From DASQYE01 sp036389315 (GTDB taxonomy: Bacteria; Acidobacteriota; Blastocatellia; Pyrinomonadales; Pyrinomonadaceae), in NCBI GenBank assembly GCA_036389315.1, contig DASVQF010000037.1, positions 1 through 64,000 on the forward strand: DNA of 64,000 bases, given 5' to 3'. A program made the translations under genes and the position numbers. Positions within the stretch are counted from its first letter, which is position 1. Each line of letters begins with the position of its first letter. Below, one piece after another: positions 40,795-48,542 of this stretch. The notes under the pieces were generated by a model. The model had not been told where the DNA came from. It saw nothing but the letters and a program-made list of their open reading frames with translations, and did not search any database.

Positions 40795-41931
40795 ATGGAG
40801 CACCGGGGCCGGAACAGAGAGCGGCTGCGCCGTTTATGCGAAGAGATTAAGAGCCGCCTGGATTATCGCTCCTTCTACCAGCACTATTGCCCGGAAGCCA
40901 TGCGCGCTGCGGGCCCACGCCTTCACACTCACTGTCCGATCCCTTCGCACGCGCACAGCGGCAAAGGCAGCCCGAGTCTTTCGATTGATCTCGCGCGCGG
41001 GCTCTTTCACTGCTTCTCGCGCGACGAGGGGGGCGACTCCATTCGCTTCTATGAATTGATGCACGGGGCGACGTTTGCGCGCGCAGTCAAAGAGATGGCC
41101 CACGAGCTTGGGCTCGACGATGCGCAGCGTTCGATGGCTTTTCGCGCTGCGCCGGATGCTCAGGGGGCGGAGTCGCAGGAGTCGCTCCCGCCGCTTCCAG
41201 CAGACCGCATGCAGGCCGTGTGCGAGAGCTTTCTGGCGGCCTGCCGCCGCGAAGATCAGACCGAAGGGCTGAACTACCTGGCGCGAAGAGGGATTGACGC
41301 TGCGACGATGATTCGCTGCGGCGTAGTCTATTTCCCGCGCCGCGCTTACAGGCGTGTGATGAGAAGTATGCTCGACGGCTTCTCGCTCGAAGAGTTGCAG
41401 CAGAGCGGCCTCTTCAATGCTCGGGCCCACCTGACCTTTTACCGCCATCGCCTCCTGTTTCCCTTCTTCATAGAAGGCCAGCCCGTCTATCTTCAGGCGC
41501 GCACGACGGCCGCAGGCGTTGAGCCGCGCTGGCACAATATGCGCGGCGCAGTGCCGTCGCTCTACAACGTGGACGCGTTGGCCCAGCTTTTGAGCGGCGA
41601 GGTGGTTTACCTGGTCGAAGGCTTTACGGATACGCTGACGCTACTGGCGCACGGGTTCGCTGCCGTGGGCCTGGTCGGGGCCGGAGGTTTCAGGGAAGAG
41701 TGGCTCGCGCCGTTGGCCCGTTTTCGCGTGGTCGCGGCTCTGGACAGGGATGCGGCGGGCGAGCGCGCGACGGCGCGCTACCGTGAGATGTTTCGCGCGC
41801 GCGGGATAGAGCTGGCACGCCTTGAGCTTCCCACGGATGTCAACGATTTCTTCCGCCACCGTCCTTCGGCCGCGCTTGAGTTCACGCTCATGACGGAAGC
41901 GGCGCTCGAAAGAGGAGATGCCGGAGGTTAG
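40795..41931 (+). CDS. DNA primase-like protein (CHC2 zinc finger and Toprim)
   Basis: A 378-residue protein. The N-terminus resembles the CHC2 zinc finger of DnaG (HTHCPIPSH at 44-52, FHCFSRDEGGDSIRF at 71-85), but the position of the last Cys is Arg76, so the metal site is degenerate. Residues of about 130-250 match the primase middle part (LLFPFFIEGQPVYLQAR). The Toprim domain (about 268-345) keeps Glu in LVEGFTDTLTLL and the metal pair in AALDRDAAGERA. It probably makes primers for replication of an element or assists repair. It follows the ImmA-type gene by 20 bases. Its last codons lie in a hairpin arm. Confidence 0.88.
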   Translation: MEHRGRNRERLRRLCEEIKSRLDYRSFYQHYCPEAMRAAGPRLHTHCPIPSHAHSGKGSPSLSIDLARGLFHCFSRDEGGDSIRFYELMHGATFARAVKEMAHELGLDDAQRSMAFRAAPDAQGAESQESLPPLPADRMQAVCESFLAACRREDQTEGLNYLARRGIDAATMIRCGVVYFPRRAYRRVMRSMLDGFSLEELQQSGLFNARAHLTFYRHRLLFPFFIEGQPVYLQARTTAAGVEPRWHNMRGAVPSLYNVDALAQLLSGEVVYLVEGFTDTLTLLAHGFAAVGLVGAGGFREEWLAPLARFRVVAALDRDAAGERATARYREMFRARGIELARLELPTDVNDFFRHRPSAALEFTLMTEAALERGDAGG

Positions 41932-41961
41932 AGAAAAGCCCTTTCTCCAACCTCCGGCATC
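41917..41961. terminator. Hairpin overlapping the primase stop
   Basis: The 20-base arms 41917-41936 and 41942-41961 are complementary with one mismatch and a 5-base loop. The left arm includes the primase stop codon. It separates the convergent primase and protease genes. Confidence 0.75.
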
Positions 41962-41983
41962 TGTCATCTAGCAGTTATTGTTT

Positions 41984-43078
41984 TTAGTAGGCGACGAACG
42001 GGTCGCTGTCAACGACTGTAACGCGGTGGCCGCTGACGCTGCTTGGCAGAGTGGGCCGCGCGCCCGCTGTGCGGTCAACGTAGATGACGATGACGGCTTC
42101 CGCCGGGTTCGTCTCCGACTGGCCCACGCCGACGCCTATGACACCCGGACGCGACATCAGGTCGTTCCTGCGTGCATCCAGAGCCGCCGAGGCGCGCGCG
42201 GCGGCCGCTTCCGGTAATTGCATTTGGCCTCCCGATAGAGCTGTCGGCGAGCCTACGGATGCTCCGGTGGCTGTGCCGCAGGTGGTGCCGACGAAGCTGA
42301 CTGTTCTGCCGAGCGCCGTGCTGACCCTGTTCAGGACTTGACCGATGGGGTTGCCGATGGTCGTGCTGCTGCTGCCTGCGAAGAGCAGGGCAACGGGCTG
42401 GTGGCAGGAGTCGTTGGTGACTATGAGCGAGCCTGAGTCGCCGCCCGCGCTGAAGGTCGTGCTGTTGATGACGACCTGATTGGTGAAGGAATAGGTCGGG
42501 CCCTTGTGGCCGCCGCATTCGGTCGGGTATTTGATGCTGACGGTGGTGTTGATCGAAGAGATCGAGCCCGTCTGGAAGCCCGTAGTGCGGCCGCTCTTGG
42601 CGACGCCGAGGCCGACCGCCGCGTTTCTCACGACGCTGCTCGGCACGCCTATGTCTTCGATGAAGCCCGTGGCGTCCATCGTGCCCGTGCGCAGTTGGGC
42701 TATGGCGGCGTCAACGTTTGTGCTGAGGGCAGGTGCGACCGTGAAGTCTGCGACGATGGTCGCAACTCGGCAGCCAAAGTCAATCATGCCGGGCTGCGAG
42801 ATGTCATCGCCTGGCGTGGCCCGGCCTGCGAGCCCTAGAACGTGGTTGTTGCTCAGGATATATTTGACGCCGCTCGTGTCCTGGACGAGTGAGCCGAGCG
42901 TGCCGCTGCAACAATAGAGGCGACTGATGTCGTTGATGTTGCCGCCGGAGACGCCTAAATGCTGGTTGCGAACCTGGTGATTGGGGCCATTATCCGCCGA
43001 ACTCGGAGTGAAGAGGGGGGCGCAGACGAGGAGAGCGAGCACGCCTGCAACGAGCGCAAAATACTTTAAATTTTTCAT
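41984..43078 (-). CDS. Secreted trypsin-fold serine protease
   Basis: A 364-residue protein from ATG 43078 with a signal peptide (FALVAGVLALLVCAPLF). Chymotrypsin-fold features are present: His79 in YILSNNHVLG, Asp123 in TNVDAAIAQL and Ser215 in AGGDSGSLIV. Paired Cys occur around 56-57, 103 and 189. A C-terminal segment (about 300-364: VIGVGVGQSETNPAEAVIVI) resembles the repeat found after such domains in Nal1-like and bacterial homologues. Probably exported and disulfide-stabilised. The promoter at 43270-43298 would give a leader of about 185 bases. Confidence 0.85.
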   Translation of the reverse strand: MKNLKYFALVAGVLALLVCAPLFTPSSADNGPNHQVRNQHLGVSGGNINDISRLYCCSGTLGSLVQDTSGVKYILSNNHVLGLAGRATPGDDISQPGMIDFGCRVATIVADFTVAPALSTNVDAAIAQLRTGTMDATGFIEDIGVPSSVVRNAAVGLGVAKSGRTTGFQTGSISSINTTVSIKYPTECGGHKGPTYSFTNQVVINSTTFSAGGDSGSLIVTNDSCHQPVALLFAGSSSTTIGNPIGQVLNRVSTALGRTVSFVGTTCGTATGASVGSPTALSGGQMQLPEAAAARASAALDARRNDLMSRPGVIGVGVGQSETNPAEAVIVIYVDRTAGARPTLPSSVSGHRVTVVDSDPFVAY

Positions 43079-43269
43079 CGACACATACCTTTCTATGGTA
43101 GGTAACGCTCCGCTTATGCGAAGCCGGTTAACAGTTTTAGAGAAGGGGAACCGGGGCTTCGGGTGCCACACTCTCTGTGTCTTCGTTTTGGGATTCTGGC
43201 CGGTCACCGCAAGGCACTGAAGGCTGTTGCGGCATCAAATTCCTGTAAGGAACGGATTTGATAAATCTG

Positions 43270-43298
43270 CTTTTACGCTAAATCGGGCGACGAGTCAA
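43270..43298 (-). promoter_or_regulatory. Promoter of the trypsin-fold protease gene
   Basis: On the minus strand, TTGACT (complement of 43293-43298) and TAAAAG (complement of 43270-43275) are 17 bases apart. The -35 box is nearly perfect. Confidence 0.5.
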
Positions 43299-43397
43299 TG
43301 AATTTTTGTGCGAAGTGCTGGACGCGCCCGCAGGCACAAAGCGTCGGGGGCCGCTTTCCGTGGGAGCTTTCCACTTCGCCCTTCTGAACCGAGCAGG

Positions 43398-43403
43398 TAT
43401 AAT
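43398..43403 (+). promoter_or_regulatory. Consensus -10 box for the GAF-PP2C gene
   Basis: A perfect TATAAT, 80 bases upstream of the ATG at 43483. The -35 position (TTCGCC at 43375-43380) is poor. Confidence 0.4.
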
Positions 43404-43482
43404 TGAGGGCCAGTTCTGGCCCGAATTTATGGCAACGGGGCACGCTTGAACCCCAGGGGGCCGGGCCCTTACAGAAGAGATT

Positions 43483-44793
43483 ATGGTTGAGCCGATCAAA
43501 GAAGCTGTCGCACCCACGATGGGCCTGACGGTCACGGACAAGCTGCGCCTGCTCCTGGATATTACCAAGAAGATCAGCAGCTCGCTGAACCTACAGGAGG
43601 TGCTCAACCTCGTGATGGACACGCTCGACTCCCTGATTCCGTACGATGCGGCCGGAATCTACGTCATCAAGTGCGACAAGCGGCGCGTCGGGGAAGAGGA
43701 GACGGCAGAATCCGTCTGCGTTTTTCATACGGAGGCGGTGCGTGGCTACGACATAGACGACCTCAAAGACCTGCGCCTGAAGATGGGCGAGGGCATCATC
43801 GGGCGCGTGGCGATGACGGGCGAGCCGGTCATCTCGCCAGACGTGCGCAGCGACCCGCACTACGTCAACGCGCGCTCCGAGACCCGTTCGGAGATGGTCG
43901 CTCCGATCATCTCCAACAACGAAGTGGTCGGCGTTTTCGATCTCGAAAGCGACCAGTTGAACGCTTACACGGATGACGACCTGCAAGTGCTGCTGCTGTT
44001 GGCCTCGCAGGTTGCGATCATCATCGAGAAGGTCATGCTGCACGAGCAGTTGGTCGAGAAGAAGAGGCTCGAAGGACAGCTCGAAGTCGCGCGGCAGGTG
44101 CAGTTGGAACTGCTTCCGGCCTCAGACCCGCAGCTCGAAGGCTTCGACATCTGCGCCTACAACTTCTCGACCGAAGAGGTCTCGGGCGACTACTACGACT
44201 GGGTCAGCATCTACGATGACCAGATCGGCATCGTCATCGCCGACGTGTCTGGCAAAGGCGTGCCTGCGGCCCTGTTGATGGCCTTCCTGCGGGCGTCCCT
44301 TCGTGCCGCGATACACATAGGCTATGCGCCGCACATCTCGATGGCGAAGGTCAACTACCTGCTCTGGGAATCCATCGAGCGTAACCAATTCGTGACGGCC
44401 TTCTACGGCGTGCTCGACGCCTCGAATAAGACGCTGGCCTATACGAACGCCGGGCACAATCCGCCGCTGCTGATGGACTCGGACGGCACGGCCCGCTTCA
44501 TAGAGCGCGGCGGGCTTCCGTTGGGGATGTTCCGGGCGACGCGCTATTACGAATATTACCTGCCGATTGAGAGCGGGCAGACGCTCGTCCTCTACACGGA
44601 CGGGGTGACGGAGGCGCTCAATTCTGAAGGTTTGGAGTACGGGCGCGACCGCCTGGCGCAGGTCGTGCGCGAGGGGCGCTCAAGGAACGCCCGCGAATTG
44701 ATCGATTTGATACGCCAGGACATTCTGCGCTGGACTGACGGGCGCGGCTCGCACGACGACATGACCTTCTTTATCGTCAAGGCCAAATTTTGA
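43483..44793 (+). CDS. GAF domain-containing PP2C (RsbU/SpoIIE-type) phosphatase
   Basis: A 436-residue cytoplasmic protein. A GAF domain (about 25-180) is followed by a short linker helix (EGQLEVARQVQLELLPAS) and a SpoIIE-type PP2C domain (about 205-432). The metal-binding Asp motifs are intact: SGDYYDW, IADVSGKGVPAALL, LYTDGVTEALN and SHDDMTFFIV. Such phosphatases dephosphorylate STAS-domain anti-anti-sigma factors in partner-switching networks, gated by the GAF sensor. The STAS protein at 24209 is a candidate substrate, though unlinked. Two acidic ends and no membrane segment are seen. A GC-rich terminator follows. Confidence 0.93.
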   Translation: MVEPIKEAVAPTMGLTVTDKLRLLLDITKKISSSLNLQEVLNLVMDTLDSLIPYDAAGIYVIKCDKRRVGEEETAESVCVFHTEAVRGYDIDDLKDLRLKMGEGIIGRVAMTGEPVISPDVRSDPHYVNARSETRSEMVAPIISNNEVVGVFDLESDQLNAYTDDDLQVLLLLASQVAIIIEKVMLHEQLVEKKRLEGQLEVARQVQLELLPASDPQLEGFDICAYNFSTEEVSGDYYDWVSIYDDQIGIVIADVSGKGVPAALLMAFLRASLRAAIHIGYAPHISMAKVNYLLWESIERNQFVTAFYGVLDASNKTLAYTNAGHNPPLLMDSDGTARFIERGGLPLGMFRATRYYEYYLPIESGQTLVLYTDGVTEALNSEGLEYGRDRLAQVVREGRSRNARELIDLIRQDILRWTDGRGSHDDMTFFIVKAKF

Positions 44794-44805
44794 GGGGAAA
44801 GAGGA

Positions 44806-44843
44806 CAGGCGCGCCTTCAGAATTTCTCTGGAGCGCGCGCCTG
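44806..44843 (+). terminator. Terminator of the GAF-PP2C gene
   Basis: CAGGCGCGC (44806-44814) pairs with GCGCGCCTG (44835-44843), followed by CCGTCTTT. Confidence 0.6.
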
Positions 44844-44877
44844 CCGTCTTTGGAAGATGTAAATGGTTTGTAAAACT

Positions 44878-45135
44878 TTAGTGCGTCGTTAATGAATTAT
44901 GCGCGTGATCGCCACCCGGCGCGAGTGGCGCGCGGTAATCGCCGAAGTGAAATACCGCTTCGGTATCGGCAAAAGCGTAGACATCAAAACCGTATGCATC
45001 CAGATACGCCGCTAAATCATCGGGCGAGAGGAGAAACAGCGCAGGCGAGTAGCCGGCTTCAGCACGAATTTCCAGCAGGCGCTCGATGACTTCCAGCGGA
45101 GCAAAGCATCTTACAGGGTCTCTGTACGTTGCCAT
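44878..45135 (-). CDS. Small hypothetical protein
   Basis: An 85-residue frame on the minus strand that starts MATYRDPVRCF and contains IERLLEIRAEAGYSPALFLL and a Tyr/Phe-rich FDVYAFADTEAVFHF. GAGAGG lies about 12 bases before the ATG. Composition is protein-like but no family is recognised, and codon use is less GC-biased than its neighbours. It may be a short acquired gene. Confidence 0.5.
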   Translation of the reverse strand: MATYRDPVRCFAPLEVIERLLEIRAEAGYSPALFLLSPDDLAAYLDAYGFDVYAFADTEAVFHFGDYRAPLAPGGDHAHNSLTTH

Positions 45136-45347
45136 AATCTCTAGCGCCTCTCTTTCGTCAAGGTTGCCGCGACGCCACTTTTTGAACGGCCCGGGCGTCC
45201 GGGTCTTGCATCTATTTTGATGTACGCTTTTTGTGTTGCGGTTGTTCGCTGAGGAGATTTATTTTCAGTCACGAGTTTACTGAAAACTTCGCGCCCGCGC
45301 CCCAGGCAAGGCCGCGCGGAGAGAGAACCGCCAAATGGAGTTTTAAG

Positions 45348-46121
45348 ATGAATCGTCGCACATTTGTCCGCCGCTCGCTGATAGCGGCCGCCGCCGCTTC
45401 GGCCTCGGCAAAGCTTTCGGGTGAAGCCCTGGCAAAGAGCCCGGCTCCTGCCGCCGAGATGGTCGCGCCCGCTCCGGCCCGTCGCGCTCTCGCCGCCGTC
45501 GGCGGGTTTACGTTCGCGCGCCTGCGCTACGCTTCGGGGAACTGGGACGCAGACCCGAAGATGCCCTCTAATCTTTTGAACTCGCTGGTCGAGTACACCT
45601 CGATTCGCGTCGATCCGAACGAGCGCGTGGTGGATGTCTCGTCGCGAAACATCTTCGACTATCCTTTCCTCTACCTGACGGGCAACAAGGTCGTGCGCTT
45701 TACAGAGTCAGAGCGCGAGAACCTGCGCCGTTATCTGAGGGCGGGCGGCTTCCTCTTCGTTGACGACTGCAACCACGACATCGACGGCACCTTCGCCAAG
45801 ACTTTCGAGGCGGAGATCAAAGCGATACTGAACCGCCCCGAGGAAGCCATGCGCAAGCTGCCCGATAGGCACGCGCTCTACCGCGCTTTCTTCGAGTTTC
45901 CGGAAGGCGCGCCCGCCACTTCGCACGAGCTGAACGGCTGGGGCGACGACATGGTGCACGATTACTTGAAAGCGATTGAGATAGACGGGCGCATAGGCGT
46001 GCTCTACTCCAACAAGGATTACGGCTGCGAATGGAACTACGACTGGGCGAACAAGCGGTTCGCCACCCGTGACAACACGCGCTTCGGCGTCAACATCATC
46101 GTCTACGCATTGACACATTAA
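45348..46121 (+). CDS. Tat-exported DUF4159-domain protein
   Basis: A 257-residue protein. The ATG at 45348, after GGAG, gives a twin-arginine leader (RRTFVRRSLIAAAAAS). The DUF4159 domain covers about 65-255: FTFARLRYASGNWDADP, LVEYTSIRV, FLYLTGN, and LRRYLRAGGFLFVDDCNHD. It has the amidotransferase-like fold but no catalytic triad. In Planctomycetes and Acidobacteria DUF4159 proteins occur in MoxR/DUF58/BatA clusters, as here. Function unknown, probably extracytoplasmic. Confidence 0.9.
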   Translation: MNRRTFVRRSLIAAAAASASAKLSGEALAKSPAPAAEMVAPAPARRALAAVGGFTFARLRYASGNWDADPKMPSNLLNSLVEYTSIRVDPNERVVDVSSRNIFDYPFLYLTGNKVVRFTESERENLRRYLRAGGFLFVDDCNHDIDGTFAKTFEAEIKAILNRPEEAMRKLPDRHALYRAFFEFPEGAPATSHELNGWGDDMVHDYLKAIEIDGRIGVLYSNKDYGCEWNYDWANKRFATRDNTRFGVNIIVYALTH

Positions 46122-46125
46122 AGGC

Positions 46126-46203
46126 AGTGATGAGTGACGAGTGACCAGTGACAAGCAAGAAAGAAGCTTTAACTCGTCACTTGTCACTCCCCACTCCTCA
46201 CTG
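46126..46203. repeat. Heptad inverted repeat, GAGTGAC type
   Basis: The left side has 7-base units GAGTGAC, GAGTGAC and CAGTGAC. The right side has inverted units of the same kind (TGTCACT, CCCCACT, CCTCACT). Pairing is partial but clear (for example CAGTGACAAG region against CTTGTCACT). It ends eight bases before the PilT-type start. Confidence 0.7.
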
Positions 46204-46210
46204 AATTTTT

Positions 46211-47440
46211 ATGAGCACACAACAACCCGTAAATCCTCCGCAGGCGACGACTGCCGCGCCACAGGGCACGCCGCCCAATCTGCTCCTCACGCTCAAGGCC
46301 ATGCTGAGCGTCTCCGATAAAGTGAGCGACCTGATCTTCTCGCCCGGCCGTGCGCCGCAGATCGAGCTGGTCGGAAAGCTGCAACCCGTCGTCACGCCGG
46401 GCCTGGAAAAGCTGACGCCCGCGCACACCGCGAGCATCGCCAAGCTCATCATAGGCAATCACCAGCAGGCGGCCCTCAACCTTGAGAAGAACGGGTCTGC
46501 CGACCTCTCTTTCAGCGCGCCGGGCCTGGCCCGCTTTCGCGTCAACATCTTCATGCAGCGCGGCACGCACGCCATCGTCATGCGCGTCATTCCTTCGCGC
46601 CCGCCGCGCTTCGAGGACTTCGACCTGCCGCCGCAACTGCGCGACATTGCCGAGGTCAAAAACGGCATAGTCCTCGTCACAGGGCCCACGGGCTCCGGCA
46701 AATCCTCCACGCTCGCCGCCATCATAGACCTCATCAACGAGACGAAGTTCTATCACATCGTCACCATCGAAGACCCGATAGAGTTCCTGCACGCTCATAA
46801 AAACTCGACAGTCCACCAGCGAGAGCTGCATTCCGACACGCCAGACTTCGCGCTCGCACTGCGCGCCGCGCTGCGCCAGGCTCCGAAGGTCATCCTCGTC
46901 GGCGAGATGCGCGACCGCGAGACCATAGAGGTCGCACTCGAAGCCGCCGAGACGGGCCACCTAGTCCTCTCCACCCTGCACACGATTGACGCTTCAAAGA
47001 CCGTGGATCGCATCATCGGCGTCTTTCCGAAAAACGAGGAGGGAGCGATTCGCAAGCGCATAGCTCAATCCTTCCGCTACATCGTCTCGCAACGCTTGAT
47101 TCCGCGCGCGGACGAACGGGGGCGTGTCGCCGCCATCGAGATATTGAAGTCAACGTCTCGCACCAAGGAGTACGTCGAGAAGGGAGAGACGGAAGGCAAG
47201 TCGCTCCTCGACGCTATGGAGCAGGGAGAGCAGGAAGGCATGCAGACCTTCGACACTGTGATCGAGGGGCTCATCCGGCGGGGAATCGTCACCAAAGAGG
47301 GCGCGCTCCCCTACGCCTCCAATCAGAACAACCTGCTGCTGCGCCTGGCAGACCTGGGCGACACGCAACCGCCTCAGCCCGAAGCGCCCGCCCCGGCCAA
47401 AGCCGACAAGGATTCGATGCTCGATATGATCGAGCGGTGA
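46211..47440 (+). CDS. PilT-type twitching-motility ATPase
   Basis: A 409-residue secretion-type ATPase. The N-terminal domain spans about 25-125 and the RecA-like domain about 130-370. Walker A is GPTGSGKSS (about 158-166), the Asp box is IEDPIEF, Walker B is VILVGEMRDRETIEVAL, and the His box is GHLVLSTLHT. In type IV pili PilT drives pilus retraction in the cytoplasm. The Glu/Gly-rich insert (GETEGKSLLDAMEQGEQEGM) and a Pro/Ala-rich N-terminus are family-typical of PilT/PilU. No pilin genes are near. No Shine-Dalgarno sequence is visible; a heptad hairpin stands eight bases upstream. Confidence 0.93.
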   Translation: MSTQQPVNPPQATTAAPQGTPPNLLLTLKAMLSVSDKVSDLIFSPGRAPQIELVGKLQPVVTPGLEKLTPAHTASIAKLIIGNHQQAALNLEKNGSADLSFSAPGLARFRVNIFMQRGTHAIVMRVIPSRPPRFEDFDLPPQLRDIAEVKNGIVLVTGPTGSGKSSTLAAIIDLINETKFYHIVTIEDPIEFLHAHKNSTVHQRELHSDTPDFALALRAALRQAPKVILVGEMRDRETIEVALEAAETGHLVLSTLHTIDASKTVDRIIGVFPKNEEGAIRKRIAQSFRYIVSQRLIPRADERGRVAAIEILKSTSRTKEYVEKGETEGKSLLDAMEQGEQEGMQTFDTVIEGLIRRGIVTKEGALPYASNQNNLLLRLADLGDTQPPQPEAPAPAKADKDSMLDMIER

Positions 47441-47470
47441 GGGGGAGAGTTTCTTCGGCAAAGCTTCTCC

Positions 47471-48481
47471 ATGCAGTTGATTAATGAAAGCGAAAAAGCG
47501 GCGACGCTGGACTCTTTGCCGGAAATGGTCGCACGCCTCGAAGCCGAGATTGCCAAGACAATCGTCGGCCAGCGCGAGACTTTGCGCCAGATCATGATCG
47601 CGCTCGCCTCGGGTGGCCACTGCTTACTGCGCGGCGTGCCGGGCCTCGCCAAGACCCTCATCGTCAAGACCCTGGCCGAAGCCCTCACGCTCCGCTTCAA
47701 TCGCATACAGTTCACGCCCGACTTGATGCCTTCGGACATCACCGGCACAGAGGTCATCGAAGAAGACCGCGCGACGGGCCGCCGCGAGGGGCGCTTCATC
47801 CGTGGGCCCATCTTCGCCAACCTCGTTCTTGCAGACGAGATCAACCGCGCTCCCCCGAAGACGCAGGCGGCGCTCCTTGAAGCCATGCAGGAGTCGCAGG
47901 TCACTGCGGGCGGCGTGCGCTACCACTTAGACCCTCCCTTCTTCGTGCTGGCGACCGAAAACCCGATTGAGCAGGAGGGCACTTATCATCTGCCCGAAGC
48001 GCAGCTCGACCGCTTCCTCTTCGAAATCGTCATAGACTATCCGGCAGGCGACGAAGAGCGACGCATCATCTCTGAGACGACGGCAAACCGCAGCGTAGAG
48101 GTGCGTCCGGTTATGGACGGGCCCCACCTGCTGCGCATTCAGGAGGTCGTGCGCGACGTGCCTGCCGCATCAAACGTCGTGGACTTTGCGGCGCGACTCG
48201 TGCGCGCCAGCCGCCCCCGCACGCCCGAGGCCGCCCCGTACGCCAACGAGCACGTCCGCTGGGGCGCTGGGCCCAGGGCCGGGCAGGCGCTCATCCTCGG
48301 GGCCAAGGCGAGCGCGCTCCTGGACGGTCGCTTCGCCGTCGGATTTGATGATGTGCGCAGAGTGGCTTATCCTGTTCTACGTCATCGCATCCTCCCCAAC
48401 TTTCGCGCCGAGGCCGAGGGCATCGGGGCCGAAGCGATCATCACTGAGCTGCTTCGCGCGACACCCGTCGATGCCCGGTGA
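47471..48481 (+). CDS. MoxR-family AAA+ ATPase
   Basis: A 336-residue AAA+ protein. Walker A is degenerate in the usual MoxR way (LLRGVPGLAKT), Walker B is ANLVLADEINRAPPKTQAAL, sensor 1 is FFVLATENPIEQEGTY and the arginine finger region is EAQLDRFLF. MoxR proteins act as chaperones for VWA-domain partners, assembling cofactor enzymes or surface complexes. The neighbours include three VWA proteins and DUF58, which fits. It is the head of the VWA part of the cluster and begins 30 bases after the PilT-type gene. Confidence 0.95.
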   Translation: MQLINESEKAATLDSLPEMVARLEAEIAKTIVGQRETLRQIMIALASGGHCLLRGVPGLAKTLIVKTLAEALTLRFNRIQFTPDLMPSDITGTEVIEEDRATGRREGRFIRGPIFANLVLADEINRAPPKTQAALLEAMQESQVTAGGVRYHLDPPFFVLATENPIEQEGTYHLPEAQLDRFLFEIVIDYPAGDEERRIISETTANRSVEVRPVMDGPHLLRIQEVVRDVPAASNVVDFAARLVRASRPRTPEAAPYANEHVRWGAGPRAGQALILGAKASALLDGRFAVGFDDVRRVAYPVLRHRILPNFRAEAEGIGAEAIITELLRATPVDAR

Positions 48482-48542
48482 GAATGGGCCCACCGGCCCG
48501 CGATTGAATTATCTCTGTAAGCGTCAAGGGAGAAATTGGATC

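Larger units (their letters stand above)
43079..43482. other. Divergent intergenic region, protease and phosphatase
   Basis: These 404 bases hold no convincing gene. A minus-strand promoter lies at 43270-43298 and a consensus plus-strand -10 box at 43398-43403. Confidence 0.5.
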
